Positions 16,837 to 24,936 of a DNA stretch of 64,000 nt are shown here, one piece after another. The DNA is from Reichenbachiella sp. Its GTDB lineage: Bacteria; Bacteroidota; Bacteroidia; Cytophagales; Cyclobacteriaceae. The translations under genes were made by a program, and so were the position numbers. The DNA lies in assembly GCF_033344935.1 (NCBI RefSeq), contig NZ_JAWPMM010000001.1:1412001-1476000 (forward strand), given 5' to 3'. The first letter of the stretch is position 1. Every line of letters starts with the position of its first letter. The notes under the pieces were generated by a model, which was not told the origin of the DNA, searched no databases, and saw only the letters and a list, made by a program, of their open reading frames with translations.

Positions 16837-19665
16837 TTAAATGGACTCAAGAAAAGCCTGGAGATTGGTGTCTGAGTTTAGGTTTAGCTTTTTACGGAGG
16901 CGATATCGACGTTTCTCCACACCACTTACAGAGATATTCATCAGTGAGGCAATCTCTTTCGTGGATAAGTCAAGTTTGATAAATGCACAAAGATTGATCG
17001 ATGACTTAGTGAGGTCAGGCTGCTTCTCTTTTAGCTTCTTGATGAAATCCTGATGACTCTCGTCAAAGTACATCTCGAACCTTTCCCAGTTGTTGTCAGA
17101 TCGCATGTTTTGGTCGATACTTCTTATAGACCTCTTTATTTTCTGCTCAGCATCTTTGGTTACGGATGAGGCAATTTGGGTTAGTCCTTTTTTTAGTTGG
17201 CTTAGAAACTCATTTTTCTTTGTGATTTCCAAAGCTACACTTCCAAGCTCTTTGTTTTTAAGAAGCACTTTTTCCTTGAGTCGATCATTGATGAGTTTTA
17301 TTTTTTCAGTCTCGGCTAAAAGCTTTTGCTGTTCGAGTTCCTCGTCTTTTTTAAGTAGTGCTTCTTGTTTTTCTTGTTTGATTTTAGCCACGCGGACTTT
17401 GTATATCAAAACACCAATGAAAATGATAATTAAAGTATAAAGAATGCCGCTTAACCGCGTGGCATACCATGGGCTTTGAATAATGAAGGGATAGGAACTG
17501 TGTTCCGAATATTTGAATAAATCTCCTCTGGAGCGCACATGGAAGACATATTTGCCTGGTACCAGATTTTTAAAACTGTTTTGATTGGACTCATGCCAAT
17601 CCGACCAATTGGGTTGGCTTTTATCATTCTTATTTTCTAAATAGAAGCTGAATTTGATTTGTTCTCGGGATTGGTAATAGCCAGAGGCATAGGTGAAAGT
17701 AACGTTGTTGAAATTATGAGATAATGAAAGTGATGGAGAAGCTTTGGTAGGAGCAAGCCAACTCGAATCTGTTTGTTCAAATTTGACCTCTCGAATCAGT
17801 GTCTGTTTTTTGTTGTTTTGGTTGTTGATGCGATAGTTAATATTAGCATTCACATTGAAATGGGCAAAACCCTCTTGGGTACCGATCACCACATTGTTGC
17901 TGTCATATACATGTAAATATTCATAGCTACCTACCAGATTTCCATTGAGTTCGGTGATGATATTCTCAGGGAGTAATGTGTAACTACCATTATCGAGTGG
18001 GTCGAGTTTGGTGATTTTGTTGTCCTGAATGATCCAAAGACTTTGAAAGGTGCCTTCAACGATCTTATCGACATAGAAATTGTGTTTAAGAAATGAACTG
18101 ATTTCCTGATTGAGTTGGAAAGTCTTGTTTGAAGGGTCGAATTGATATATGCCATTTTCTCCGGAGAATAGGAGTCCTTTTTTTGATTGGCTTACAAAGG
18201 AAATATAGGTGGGCAAATTCCCATCCTTTTCGGAGTAGAACTCGATGTTTTGAACCTTCATTTTTTCAAAGTCAAGAGACATTCTAAAAAGTCCTTTATT
18301 GCCATGGCAGACCCAAAGGTGTTGATCCCCATCGAAGGCAACCACTCGGCTGGACTCGTCAAATGTTTCCAATAGGTTGACTTTTTTTGAATCCGGTTCA
18401 ATCATATAAAGTCCGTGTTCTGTTCCTATGAGTAAAAGCCCTTTTTGATTGGGAACTGTTTTAATCGTCCATACTTTATATTGATCAAAAATAAGTTCGA
18501 GACTTCCATTTTCTAATACAAATAGGCCTTCTTCGTGAGCAATAAATAATTGATCATCCATTGATTTAAATTCATAAACCTGTCCTTCTGTTCCCTTGAG
18601 GGGCTCAAACTCGCTTTGAGATTTGTGCACGAAAACGCCTTGACTTGTGCCTAGATAAAGACGACTATCGTGTACCGCAGAGGCATAGCCCATTCCTCGT
18701 ATACCATTAGAAATACCATAGTGAGTAAATGGTGTATTCAGTATAATGTAACTAATACCATTATCCAGGGCTAGCCATAGGTTGCCTTCTCTATCTTCAT
18801 GCAGATCAAAAATATTGTCAGAAAGAAGCCCGTGCTGGCTGTTGATGTGATGAAGAAATTTCAAATTTTCATCTAAGATGACAAGACCCTGGTTTTGACT
18901 GGCTAATGCGATATGATGAGATTGTAAGCCAACGACTTTGGATATTTCAAATTCAGGAGGAAGGGAATTGGCAGATTCTTTGGATCCAGATGAAAGAGAT
19001 ATAAAGTCTCCGTTCTGTGTGATGATGTAATTCCTTATGATTCCAATTACGATTTGCTCTTGCCTTAGTTGTTTGTTGACCTGTCGATTCCCCAGGTCGA
19101 AAACAGTAAGCACTTTGTCCGATTGGTAATACAAACTTCTGTTCTTGACCTCAACGAATGTGAGGCCCTTAGGAATGTTAAAAAGCAGGTCTAACGAATG
19201 ATCTTTGTACTGGTAAATGGCGGTTTGAGTGGCTACAATCGTTTCAAAGTCTGAAGTCCAAATGCCAGTAACTTCTCCTATGGATTCTTCGAAGTCAACA
19301 AGAGATTCGTAGTAGGAATCCCCCGTGTTTTTGTGTACAAGCTGCCCAAATTCGTTGAATGCACCAATACAAATATTTCCCTTTCGATCGACATTTAAAG
19401 TGTGACCATCTAGTCCATTGGGTAGCAAAATTTTTCGCCACATTTTTCCATCAAATTCTAGGATGCCATAGCTGTTTCCAATGTAGATGAGGTCATTGTT
19501 TCCTTGAACGATCTGGAAGTTCTTAGGATGCCATTGGTAATCTTTGGAAGTATAGTTCTTAATCTCGGGTAAGCCGACAGGGAAGTTCTGCGCATGCACA
19601 GACGAACAGCAAATAGTCCAAACGGTAAATACCAGAAGGTATACTTTTTCAGGGCAATTTCTCAT
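16837..19665 (-). CDS. propeller / Y_Y_Y / HTH one-component transcriptional regulator
   Basis: 942 residues. A signal peptide (ends SVHAQ) leads to two-component-regulator beta-propeller repeats (LLSDNIFDLHEDREGNLWLALDNG is the classic repeat) and a Y_Y_Y domain with FYLENKN and WSDWHES. One membrane helix follows (about 738-760), then a cytoplasmic coiled coil (about 765-810), and a C-terminal LuxR-like HTH (LSTKEIASLMNISVSGVEKRR, about 895-920). There is no histidine kinase. The sensor therefore joins a periplasmic ligand domain directly to DNA binding across the membrane. Its position just upstream of susC makes it the likely local regulator. Confidence 0.9.
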   Translation of the reverse strand: MRNCPEKVYLLVFTVWTICCSSVHAQNFPVGLPEIKNYTSKDYQWHPKNFQIVQGNNDLIYIGNSYGILEFDGKMWRKILLPNGLDGHTLNVDRKGNICIGAFNEFGQLVHKNTGDSYYESLVDFEESIGEVTGIWTSDFETIVATQTAIYQYKDHSLDLLFNIPKGLTFVEVKNRSLYYQSDKVLTVFDLGNRQVNKQLRQEQIVIGIIRNYIITQNGDFISLSSGSKESANSLPPEFEISKVVGLQSHHIALASQNQGLVILDENLKFLHHINSQHGLLSDNIFDLHEDREGNLWLALDNGISYIILNTPFTHYGISNGIRGMGYASAVHDSRLYLGTSQGVFVHKSQSEFEPLKGTEGQVYEFKSMDDQLFIAHEEGLFVLENGSLELIFDQYKVWTIKTVPNQKGLLLIGTEHGLYMIEPDSKKVNLLETFDESSRVVAFDGDQHLWVCHGNKGLFRMSLDFEKMKVQNIEFYSEKDGNLPTYISFVSQSKKGLLFSGENGIYQFDPSNKTFQLNQEISSFLKHNFYVDKIVEGTFQSLWIIQDNKITKLDPLDNGSYTLLPENIITELNGNLVGSYEYLHVYDSNNVVIGTQEGFAHFNVNANINYRINNQNNKKQTLIREVKFEQTDSSWLAPTKASPSLSLSHNFNNVTFTYASGYYQSREQIKFSFYLENKNDKSQPNWSDWHESNQNSFKNLVPGKYVFHVRSRGDLFKYSEHSSYPFIIQSPWYATRLSGILYTLIIIFIGVLIYKVRVAKIKQEKQEALLKKDEELEQQKLLAETEKIKLINDRLKEKVLLKNKELGSVALEITKKNEFLSQLKKGLTQIASSVTKDAEQKIKRSIRSIDQNMRSDNNWERFEMYFDESHQDFIKKLKEKQPDLTKSSINLCAFIKLDLSTKEIASLMNISVSGVEKRRYRLRKKLNLNSDTNLQAFLESI

Positions 19666-19730
19666 AAACGCTTATTCAATTTCCGTTTGGGCTAGAGGAA
19701 ATTACCCTGAAATTTAGCTGATTTGGCTAA

Positions 19731-20231
19731 TTATGCCAAAGCAGCCAGTGCCTTTTCGAAATCAGGGTCCTGAACGATTTCAGGTACTTGTTCAGAATAA
19801 ATGACTTTATGCTCTTCATCTAGTATTACAATGGCTCTAGAATGAAGGTTCGCCATGGGGCCATCCGCAATGGTTACCTGATAATCTTTCCCGAATTTTC
19901 CGCTTGCAAAATCAGAAACAGTTTCGACACTATCGATCCCTTCTGCTCCACAGAATCTCGCTTGTGCGAAAGGTAAATCCCGCGAAACGCAAAGAATTTT
20001 TGTGTTAGCCAAGCCTGCTGCTTTTTCATTGAATGTACGCACTGAGGCAGCGCAGATGCCAGTATCAATACTTGGGAATATGTTCAAAATCACTCTTGAC
20101 CCTTTATAGTCAGCAAGAGAGATATGTGAAAGATCGTTTTTTATCAAATCAAAATCTGGTGCTTGTGTGCCGTTTGCTGGCAGCGAGCCAATAGTATTGA
20201 TGGGATTGCCTTTTAGTGTAATAGTAGCCAT
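19731..20231 (-). CDS. tpx: thiol peroxidase Tpx
   Basis: 166 residues of the atypical 2-Cys peroxiredoxin family. The peroxidatic cysteine is in FPSIDTGICAASVRTFN (Cys60) and the resolving cysteine in ARFCGAEGI (Cys94), the fixed Tpx spacing. It reduces hydrogen peroxide and alkyl hydroperoxides using thioredoxin in the cytoplasm. GI replaces the more usual PV before the peroxidatic cysteine, otherwise it is standard. It is monocistronic, 65 bp from the end of the regulator region. Confidence 0.95.
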   Translation of the reverse strand: MATITLKGNPINTIGSLPANGTQAPDFDLIKNDLSHISLADYKGSRVILNIFPSIDTGICAASVRTFNEKAAGLANTKILCVSRDLPFAQARFCGAEGIDSVETVSDFASGKFGKDYQVTIADGPMANLHSRAIVILDEEHKVIYSEQVPEIVQDPDFEKALAALA

Positions 20232-20387
20232 AGTTAGATGTTTATTTTCTTTAGTAAATATAAGTAGTGGCTAGCAACCATGGAGCTAATTTTGCCAGAA
20301 CTTCAAAAAAATGAGGTAGGGTAAACCGGGTGCCTCCTCGTTTGTATCAATGAAAAGGATTTAATAAAAATTAGTTAAATAAAGATC

Positions 20388-22595
20388 ATGAGGTCAATTT
20401 GTCTACTTGTTTTGGTGTTTGTGAATAGTTGGGCCTTTGCTCAGAAAATCAGTGGTGTGATTACTGACCTGCAGCATGATGCTTTGCCTGGCGCTTATGT
20501 GACCAATGTAACGAAAGGCAGTCATGCACATAGTGATGAATTGGGCAGATTTCATCTAGAAGTAGTGGGGCTCGGGGATACACTTTCAGTAAGCTATATT
20601 GGTTTCAAAACCCAGCAGCTGGTGGTATCAGATTTGAAAGGAAAACTAGAAATAGAATTGGCGGAGCACGTGGTTGAGCTTAGTGAACTCACCGTCACGC
20701 CAGATTTGAATGCGATTCAGGCATTGACTAAAATCGACCTTAATACTTCGCCGGTCACATCTTCTCAGCAGGTGCTAAGAACCGTACCCGGACTGATGAT
20801 TGGTCAGCATGCTGGTGGAGGAAAAGCCGAGCAGATTTTTCTAAGAGGATTCGACATCGATCATGGTACGGACTTCAATATGACGGTAGATGGCATGCCG
20901 GTAAATATGGTATCTCATGCTCACGGTCAGGGCTATTCCGATTTGCATTTCCTCATTCCCGAATTGATTCAGGATATCAACTTCGGTAAGGGACCTTATA
21001 ATGCTAGTAAGGGCAATTTTACAACGGCAGGTTATGCCAATATCAGAACTAAATCGAGTCTGGATGCCAGCTCAATTCAAGTAGAGGGTGGACAATTCAA
21101 TTCCTTTAGAACGGTCGGATTATTCAATTTGCTCAACGACAAAAAACAATCCGCTTACCTAGCTACAGCATACAATTTATCAGACGGTCCATTTGAAAGT
21201 GCTCAAAATTTCAGTCGCATCAACCTGATGGGAAAGTACAATGCGCAGTTGGGGGAGGATAGAATCGGCTTGCAGTTTTCTCACTTCACCAGTAGCTGGA
21301 CGGCCTCTGGTCAAATCCCGCAAAGAGCAGTAGAATCGGGACAGATCACCAGATTTGGAGCGATAGATGATACCGAGGGAGGAAGTACTGGCAGATCCAA
21401 CCTGAAGCTAGATTACATCAAAACTATAGACGATCGTTCATTTATTAGTAATCAATTGTATTACGGATTTTATGATTTTGAGCTGTATTCTAATTTTACC
21501 TTCTTTCTAGAAGATTCGATAAATGGTGATCAGATTAGACAGAAAGAAAATCGTCAAATTATGATGGCTACTAGTGAGTACAATAGAAGTTTTGACTTGG
21601 GAAGGGTTGAGAGTTTTCTGAAAATTGGTGGGAGCATTAGAAATGATATTGTAGAAGATATCGAACTGTCTCACACTGCCAATAGAGTGACCACTTTGGA
21701 ACAAATCCAGTTTGGAGATATCAATGAAACCAACCTATCAGCCTATGCACAATGGGATATTGAAATGGGCAAATGGCTTGTGAGTCCGATGGTGCGCTAC
21801 GATTATTTCAAGTTCAATTATGACGATGGATTGGCTGGCAGGCAATACTTCGAGTCTCAAGGAATTGCCAGTCCAAAACTGAACATGCTGTACAATCATT
21901 CCAGCAGTATGCAGCTATATTTCAAAAGTGGATTCGGTTTTCACTCCAACGACTCTCGAGCGATTACTACTGGTGAAACAGACATTATATTACCCAGGGC
22001 TTTTGGATATGATTTGGGCTTCATATTGAAGCCAACGACTAAATCGTTCCTAAATGTAGCTTTCTGGTCACTTGATTTGGAGCAGGAACTGCTGTATGTA
22101 GGAGATGCTGGAATCGTGGAACGTGGTGGTGAGACTCATCGATATGGAGTGGATGTGAGCTATAGGTATCAGTTGACGCCTTGGTTATTTTTCAACCAAG
22201 ATGTGAACTACACCCATGCGCGAAGTGTGAACGACCCGGAAGGTCAAAATTATGTGCCGTTGGCACCAGGATTAACTGCCTCTGGCGGATTGGGAGTTGC
22301 CAGATCGCTAGGGTTTTACGGGGGCATACGTTATAGATATATGGCAGATCGCCCAGCCAATGAAGATAACTCGATAGTTGCATCTGGATACACGGTAGTG
22401 GACATGAATGTAGGCTACCAAATGAAGAATTACACTTTTGGAGTGAACATAGAAAACCTATTCAATACCGAGTGGAATGAAACTCAATTTGCCACAGAAT
22501 CTCGTATGCAAAATGAACCCACATCGGTCGAAGAAATTCATTTTACACCTGGGACTCCCTTCTCACTTCGTGCATTTATTAAGGTTAATTTTTAA
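20388..22595 (+). CDS. TonB-dependent outer membrane receptor
   Basis: 735 residues with a signal peptide (ends SWAFAQ). A CarboxypepD_reg-like domain (about 20-105) is followed by a plug containing TVPGLMIGQHAGGGKAEQIF and a His-rich loop VNMVSHAHGQGYSDLHFL. The barrel ends with FSLRAFIKVNF. It has no SusD partner, so it is likely a receptor for a metal complex, siderophore or other small ligand. The His-rich plug loop could be compatible with metal binding (inference). Substrate is unassigned. Confidence 0.9.
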   Translation: MRSICLLVLVFVNSWAFAQKISGVITDLQHDALPGAYVTNVTKGSHAHSDELGRFHLEVVGLGDTLSVSYIGFKTQQLVVSDLKGKLEIELAEHVVELSELTVTPDLNAIQALTKIDLNTSPVTSSQQVLRTVPGLMIGQHAGGGKAEQIFLRGFDIDHGTDFNMTVDGMPVNMVSHAHGQGYSDLHFLIPELIQDINFGKGPYNASKGNFTTAGYANIRTKSSLDASSIQVEGGQFNSFRTVGLFNLLNDKKQSAYLATAYNLSDGPFESAQNFSRINLMGKYNAQLGEDRIGLQFSHFTSSWTASGQIPQRAVESGQITRFGAIDDTEGGSTGRSNLKLDYIKTIDDRSFISNQLYYGFYDFELYSNFTFFLEDSINGDQIRQKENRQIMMATSEYNRSFDLGRVESFLKIGGSIRNDIVEDIELSHTANRVTTLEQIQFGDINETNLSAYAQWDIEMGKWLVSPMVRYDYFKFNYDDGLAGRQYFESQGIASPKLNMLYNHSSSMQLYFKSGFGFHSNDSRAITTGETDIILPRAFGYDLGFILKPTTKSFLNVAFWSLDLEQELLYVGDAGIVERGGETHRYGVDVSYRYQLTPWLFFNQDVNYTHARSVNDPEGQNYVPLAPGLTASGGLGVARSLGFYGGIRYRYMADRPANEDNSIVASGYTVVDMNVGYQMKNYTFGVNIENLFNTEWNETQFATESRMQNEPTSVEEIHFTPGTPFSLRAFIKVNF

Positions 22596-22666
22596 GTGAA
22601 CTCTCGCCGACATGGCACCAGAATTCTATTTCAATTATATTTAGTTTACATCTAAAAAATTATGCC

Positions 22667-23209
22667 ATGGATCAAGCACTAAAAACCATGATAGACAATA
22701 TGCCTGAGAAGACAGGCAAGTCCTTGGATGAATGGAAGAAAATACTGACAAAAGAAGCCTTTGAAAAACATGGCGAAGCCGTGAAATATTTGAAAACTGA
22801 GCATGGAGTAACCCATGGGTTCGCAAACACTATTGTTCTGCTTTCGAAAGAAGAAAATCGATCTTCGGAAGATTTGGTAGAAACGCAATACAAAGGCAAG
22901 GAAGCTTTGATTCCCATTTATGAGACTTTGATCAACCATCTCCAGTCGCTTGGCAATGATATTACCATCACACCTAAGAAGGGAAGTGTAAGTATCATTA
23001 GAAAACGTCAATTTGTTTTGATCAAACCTGCAACAAAGAGCAGAATCGATCTTGGATTTAAATTAAAGGACAAATCAGTAGAAGATCGACTGGGCGACTC
23101 AGGTCCTTTTGGAACGATGTGCACCCATCGTGTGATGATTTCTGAAGTTTCAGAGATTGATGAAGAGCTAAAGGGATGGATTCAAGAAGCTTATGAGCAG
23201 TCTGTATAA
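22667..23209 (+). CDS. DUF4287 + DUF5655 domain protein
   Basis: 180 residues. The first about 60 form a helical DUF4287 domain (KTGKSLDEWKKIL ... EHGVTHGFANTIV). Residues about 70-175 match the DUF5655 pattern (YETLINHL, KGSVSIIRKRQFVLIKPATKSRIDLGF). Such proteins are common cytoplasmic stand-alone proteins of unknown biochemical role; nucleic-acid interaction has been suggested from the fold but is not shown. Full length. A nearby out-of-frame ATG five bases upstream is ignored. Confidence 0.8.
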   Translation: MDQALKTMIDNMPEKTGKSLDEWKKILTKEAFEKHGEAVKYLKTEHGVTHGFANTIVLLSKEENRSSEDLVETQYKGKEALIPIYETLINHLQSLGNDITITPKKGSVSIIRKRQFVLIKPATKSRIDLGFKLKDKSVEDRLGDSGPFGTMCTHRVMISEVSEIDEELKGWIQEAYEQSV

Positions 23210-23249
23210 ATACTATTGTGCTCAATAGATAATCAATCCCTATATTCGA

Positions 23250-24263
23250 ATGATGAGTGAAATTAGAACTGGAATATTATCTTTTGGCATGTCAGGCCAA
23301 ATCTTTCATGCTCCTTTTTTGGATCTACATCATGGCTTCGAGTTGTCTGCAGTAGTTGAGCGAACTAAAAAACAGGCAGCTACTAAATACCCCAGCATCA
23401 GGAGTTACGATTCGGTAGATGAAATTTTGGCAGATGATACAATAGAATTGATTGTAGTAAATACACCTAACGCTACTCACTTTGACTTTGCCCTCAGGGC
23501 CATTCAGGCAAAAAAGCATGTATTGGTTGAAAAGCCATTTGCTACTACTTCGCTAGAAGCCAAGCAGCTTTATGAAGAAGCAAAGAAAAATGACGTTCAG
23601 GTTTTCCCTTACCATAATAGGCGCTACGATTCGGATTTTCAGTCCGTAAAACAAGTACTGAATTATGGTAAGTTGGGAGAATTGGTGGAAGCACATATTA
23701 GGTTTGATCGCTATAAATATGGTATAGGTGAGAAGAAAGCCAAAGAAATTCCAGGACCTGGCGCAGGATTGCTTTATGATTTAGGTCCTCATATTTTGGA
23801 TCAGTCACTATCGATTTTTGGAAAGCCGGCGCATTGGGAAAAACGAGTAGGTCATTTTCGGCCACAAACACAGGTGGATGATTTTGCCACCATACTATTA
23901 TCCTATCCTAGTGGGCTTCAGGTTTTTGTTTCTACCAGCTTGTTAGTGGCGGATCCTCAGCCAGCTTTTATTCTTCATGGCACCCTGGGATCTTATACCA
24001 AACACCGGACAGACGTTCAAGAGAAGCAGCTGTCAGAAGGTATGAAACCGGATGATAAAGACTATGGTGTAGAACTCATAGAAAACCAAGGCATACTTAC
24101 TACAGTGGATAAGAAGGGTGTTAAAACTCAAGAGCGAGTGCCTGCAGAGCCTTCGACGTATATGAATCTATTCGAGGATGTATATCAATCTATAAAGTTT
24201 GGGAAGATGTACCCGGTCAAACAAGAGGAAATTATAGAGCAGCTGGAGATATTGGAGTCCTAG
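23250..24263 (+). CDS. Gfo/Idh/MocA-family NAD(P)-dependent oxidoreductase
   Basis: 337 residues. The N-terminal Rossmann domain (GILSFGMSGQIFHAPFL, then VVNTPNATHFDFA) and the catalytic-region motif HVLVEKPFATT with its conserved EKP lysine are clear. The C-terminal domain carries GAGLLYDLGPHILDQSL with the family histidine. Members oxidise or epimerise sugars and cyclitols in the cytoplasm. The opening is the YhhX/YdgJ-like subgroup. There is no operon partner. A second ATG at 23253 could be the true start. Confidence 0.9.
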   Translation: MMSEIRTGILSFGMSGQIFHAPFLDLHHGFELSAVVERTKKQAATKYPSIRSYDSVDEILADDTIELIVVNTPNATHFDFALRAIQAKKHVLVEKPFATTSLEAKQLYEEAKKNDVQVFPYHNRRYDSDFQSVKQVLNYGKLGELVEAHIRFDRYKYGIGEKKAKEIPGPGAGLLYDLGPHILDQSLSIFGKPAHWEKRVGHFRPQTQVDDFATILLSYPSGLQVFVSTSLLVADPQPAFILHGTLGSYTKHRTDVQEKQLSEGMKPDDKDYGVELIENQGILTTVDKKGVKTQERVPAEPSTYMNLFEDVYQSIKFGKMYPVKQEEIIEQLEILES

Positions 24264-24354
24264 GCTCAAATGAAGATCACGATAAATGAAATGTAAATTG
24301 AAGTCTAAATATTAGCCTAATAGTTTGTGCTATAGCGTAATGAATCCAACTTAT

Positions 24355-24807
24355 ATGAACACAATTATCAAAGTACTTCTTCTCTCACTTATTCCGACTC
24401 TGGGCTACGCACAGAAAAATGCGAATGGTCTTTATTTAGAAGTGGAAGAGGAACGCTGCTATTATAGTGAACTAAAACTAGCCAACACGAAGATCAACGT
24501 CTGTGTTCTGGATCATCCACTAATTGGTATTGAAGAGTTTAAAGAGGTAGGCCCATTAGAAGAAAACGCATTGCTTGGCATAAGAAAATTTTCCATCACC
24601 ATGTCCGATGAAGCTAAAAAGAAATTAGCCATCATGTCCAAAATTTATACAGGTAAAAATTTTGCTTTTGTATTAGATGATGAAGTAATATGTGTGATGG
24701 AAGTGATAGGTGAGATCACCTCTGGAAAGTTTACCGTGACAGAAAAAATTGAGCATTCTTCTCTAAAAGAGGTAGTGAAAAAGCTTCATGAAGATCATGG
24801 TTTGTAG
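24355..24807 (+). CDS. exported protein resembling an isolated SecDF P1 head domain
   Basis: About 150 residues from the ATG at 24355, which yields a signal peptide (ends TLGYAQ); ten upstream in-frame residues are rejected. The C-terminal half (MSDEAKKKLAIMSKIYTGKNFAFVLDDEVICVMEVIGEITSGKFTV reads like it in short pieces) resembles the SecD/SecF periplasmic P1 head: FAFVLD, then I..G.FT. There are no membrane helices beyond the signal, so it is not a translocase. Function is unknown. Confidence 0.55.
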   Translation: MNTIIKVLLLSLIPTLGYAQKNANGLYLEVEEERCYYSELKLANTKINVCVLDHPLIGIEEFKEVGPLEENALLGIRKFSITMSDEAKKKLAIMSKIYTGKNFAFVLDDEVICVMEVIGEITSGKFTVTEKIEHSSLKEVVKKLHEDHGL

Positions 24808-24936
24808 ATCGTATACCTGAAGAATAGATTCTTAGCTTGTCGTTCATACCAAAAGTCTTGTCGTTCAAAGATTAGATTGGCTTATTCTCAGAATTTAGCT
24901 GTGTTTTGCACTACAACATAAAATCTAGAAGTTCTA

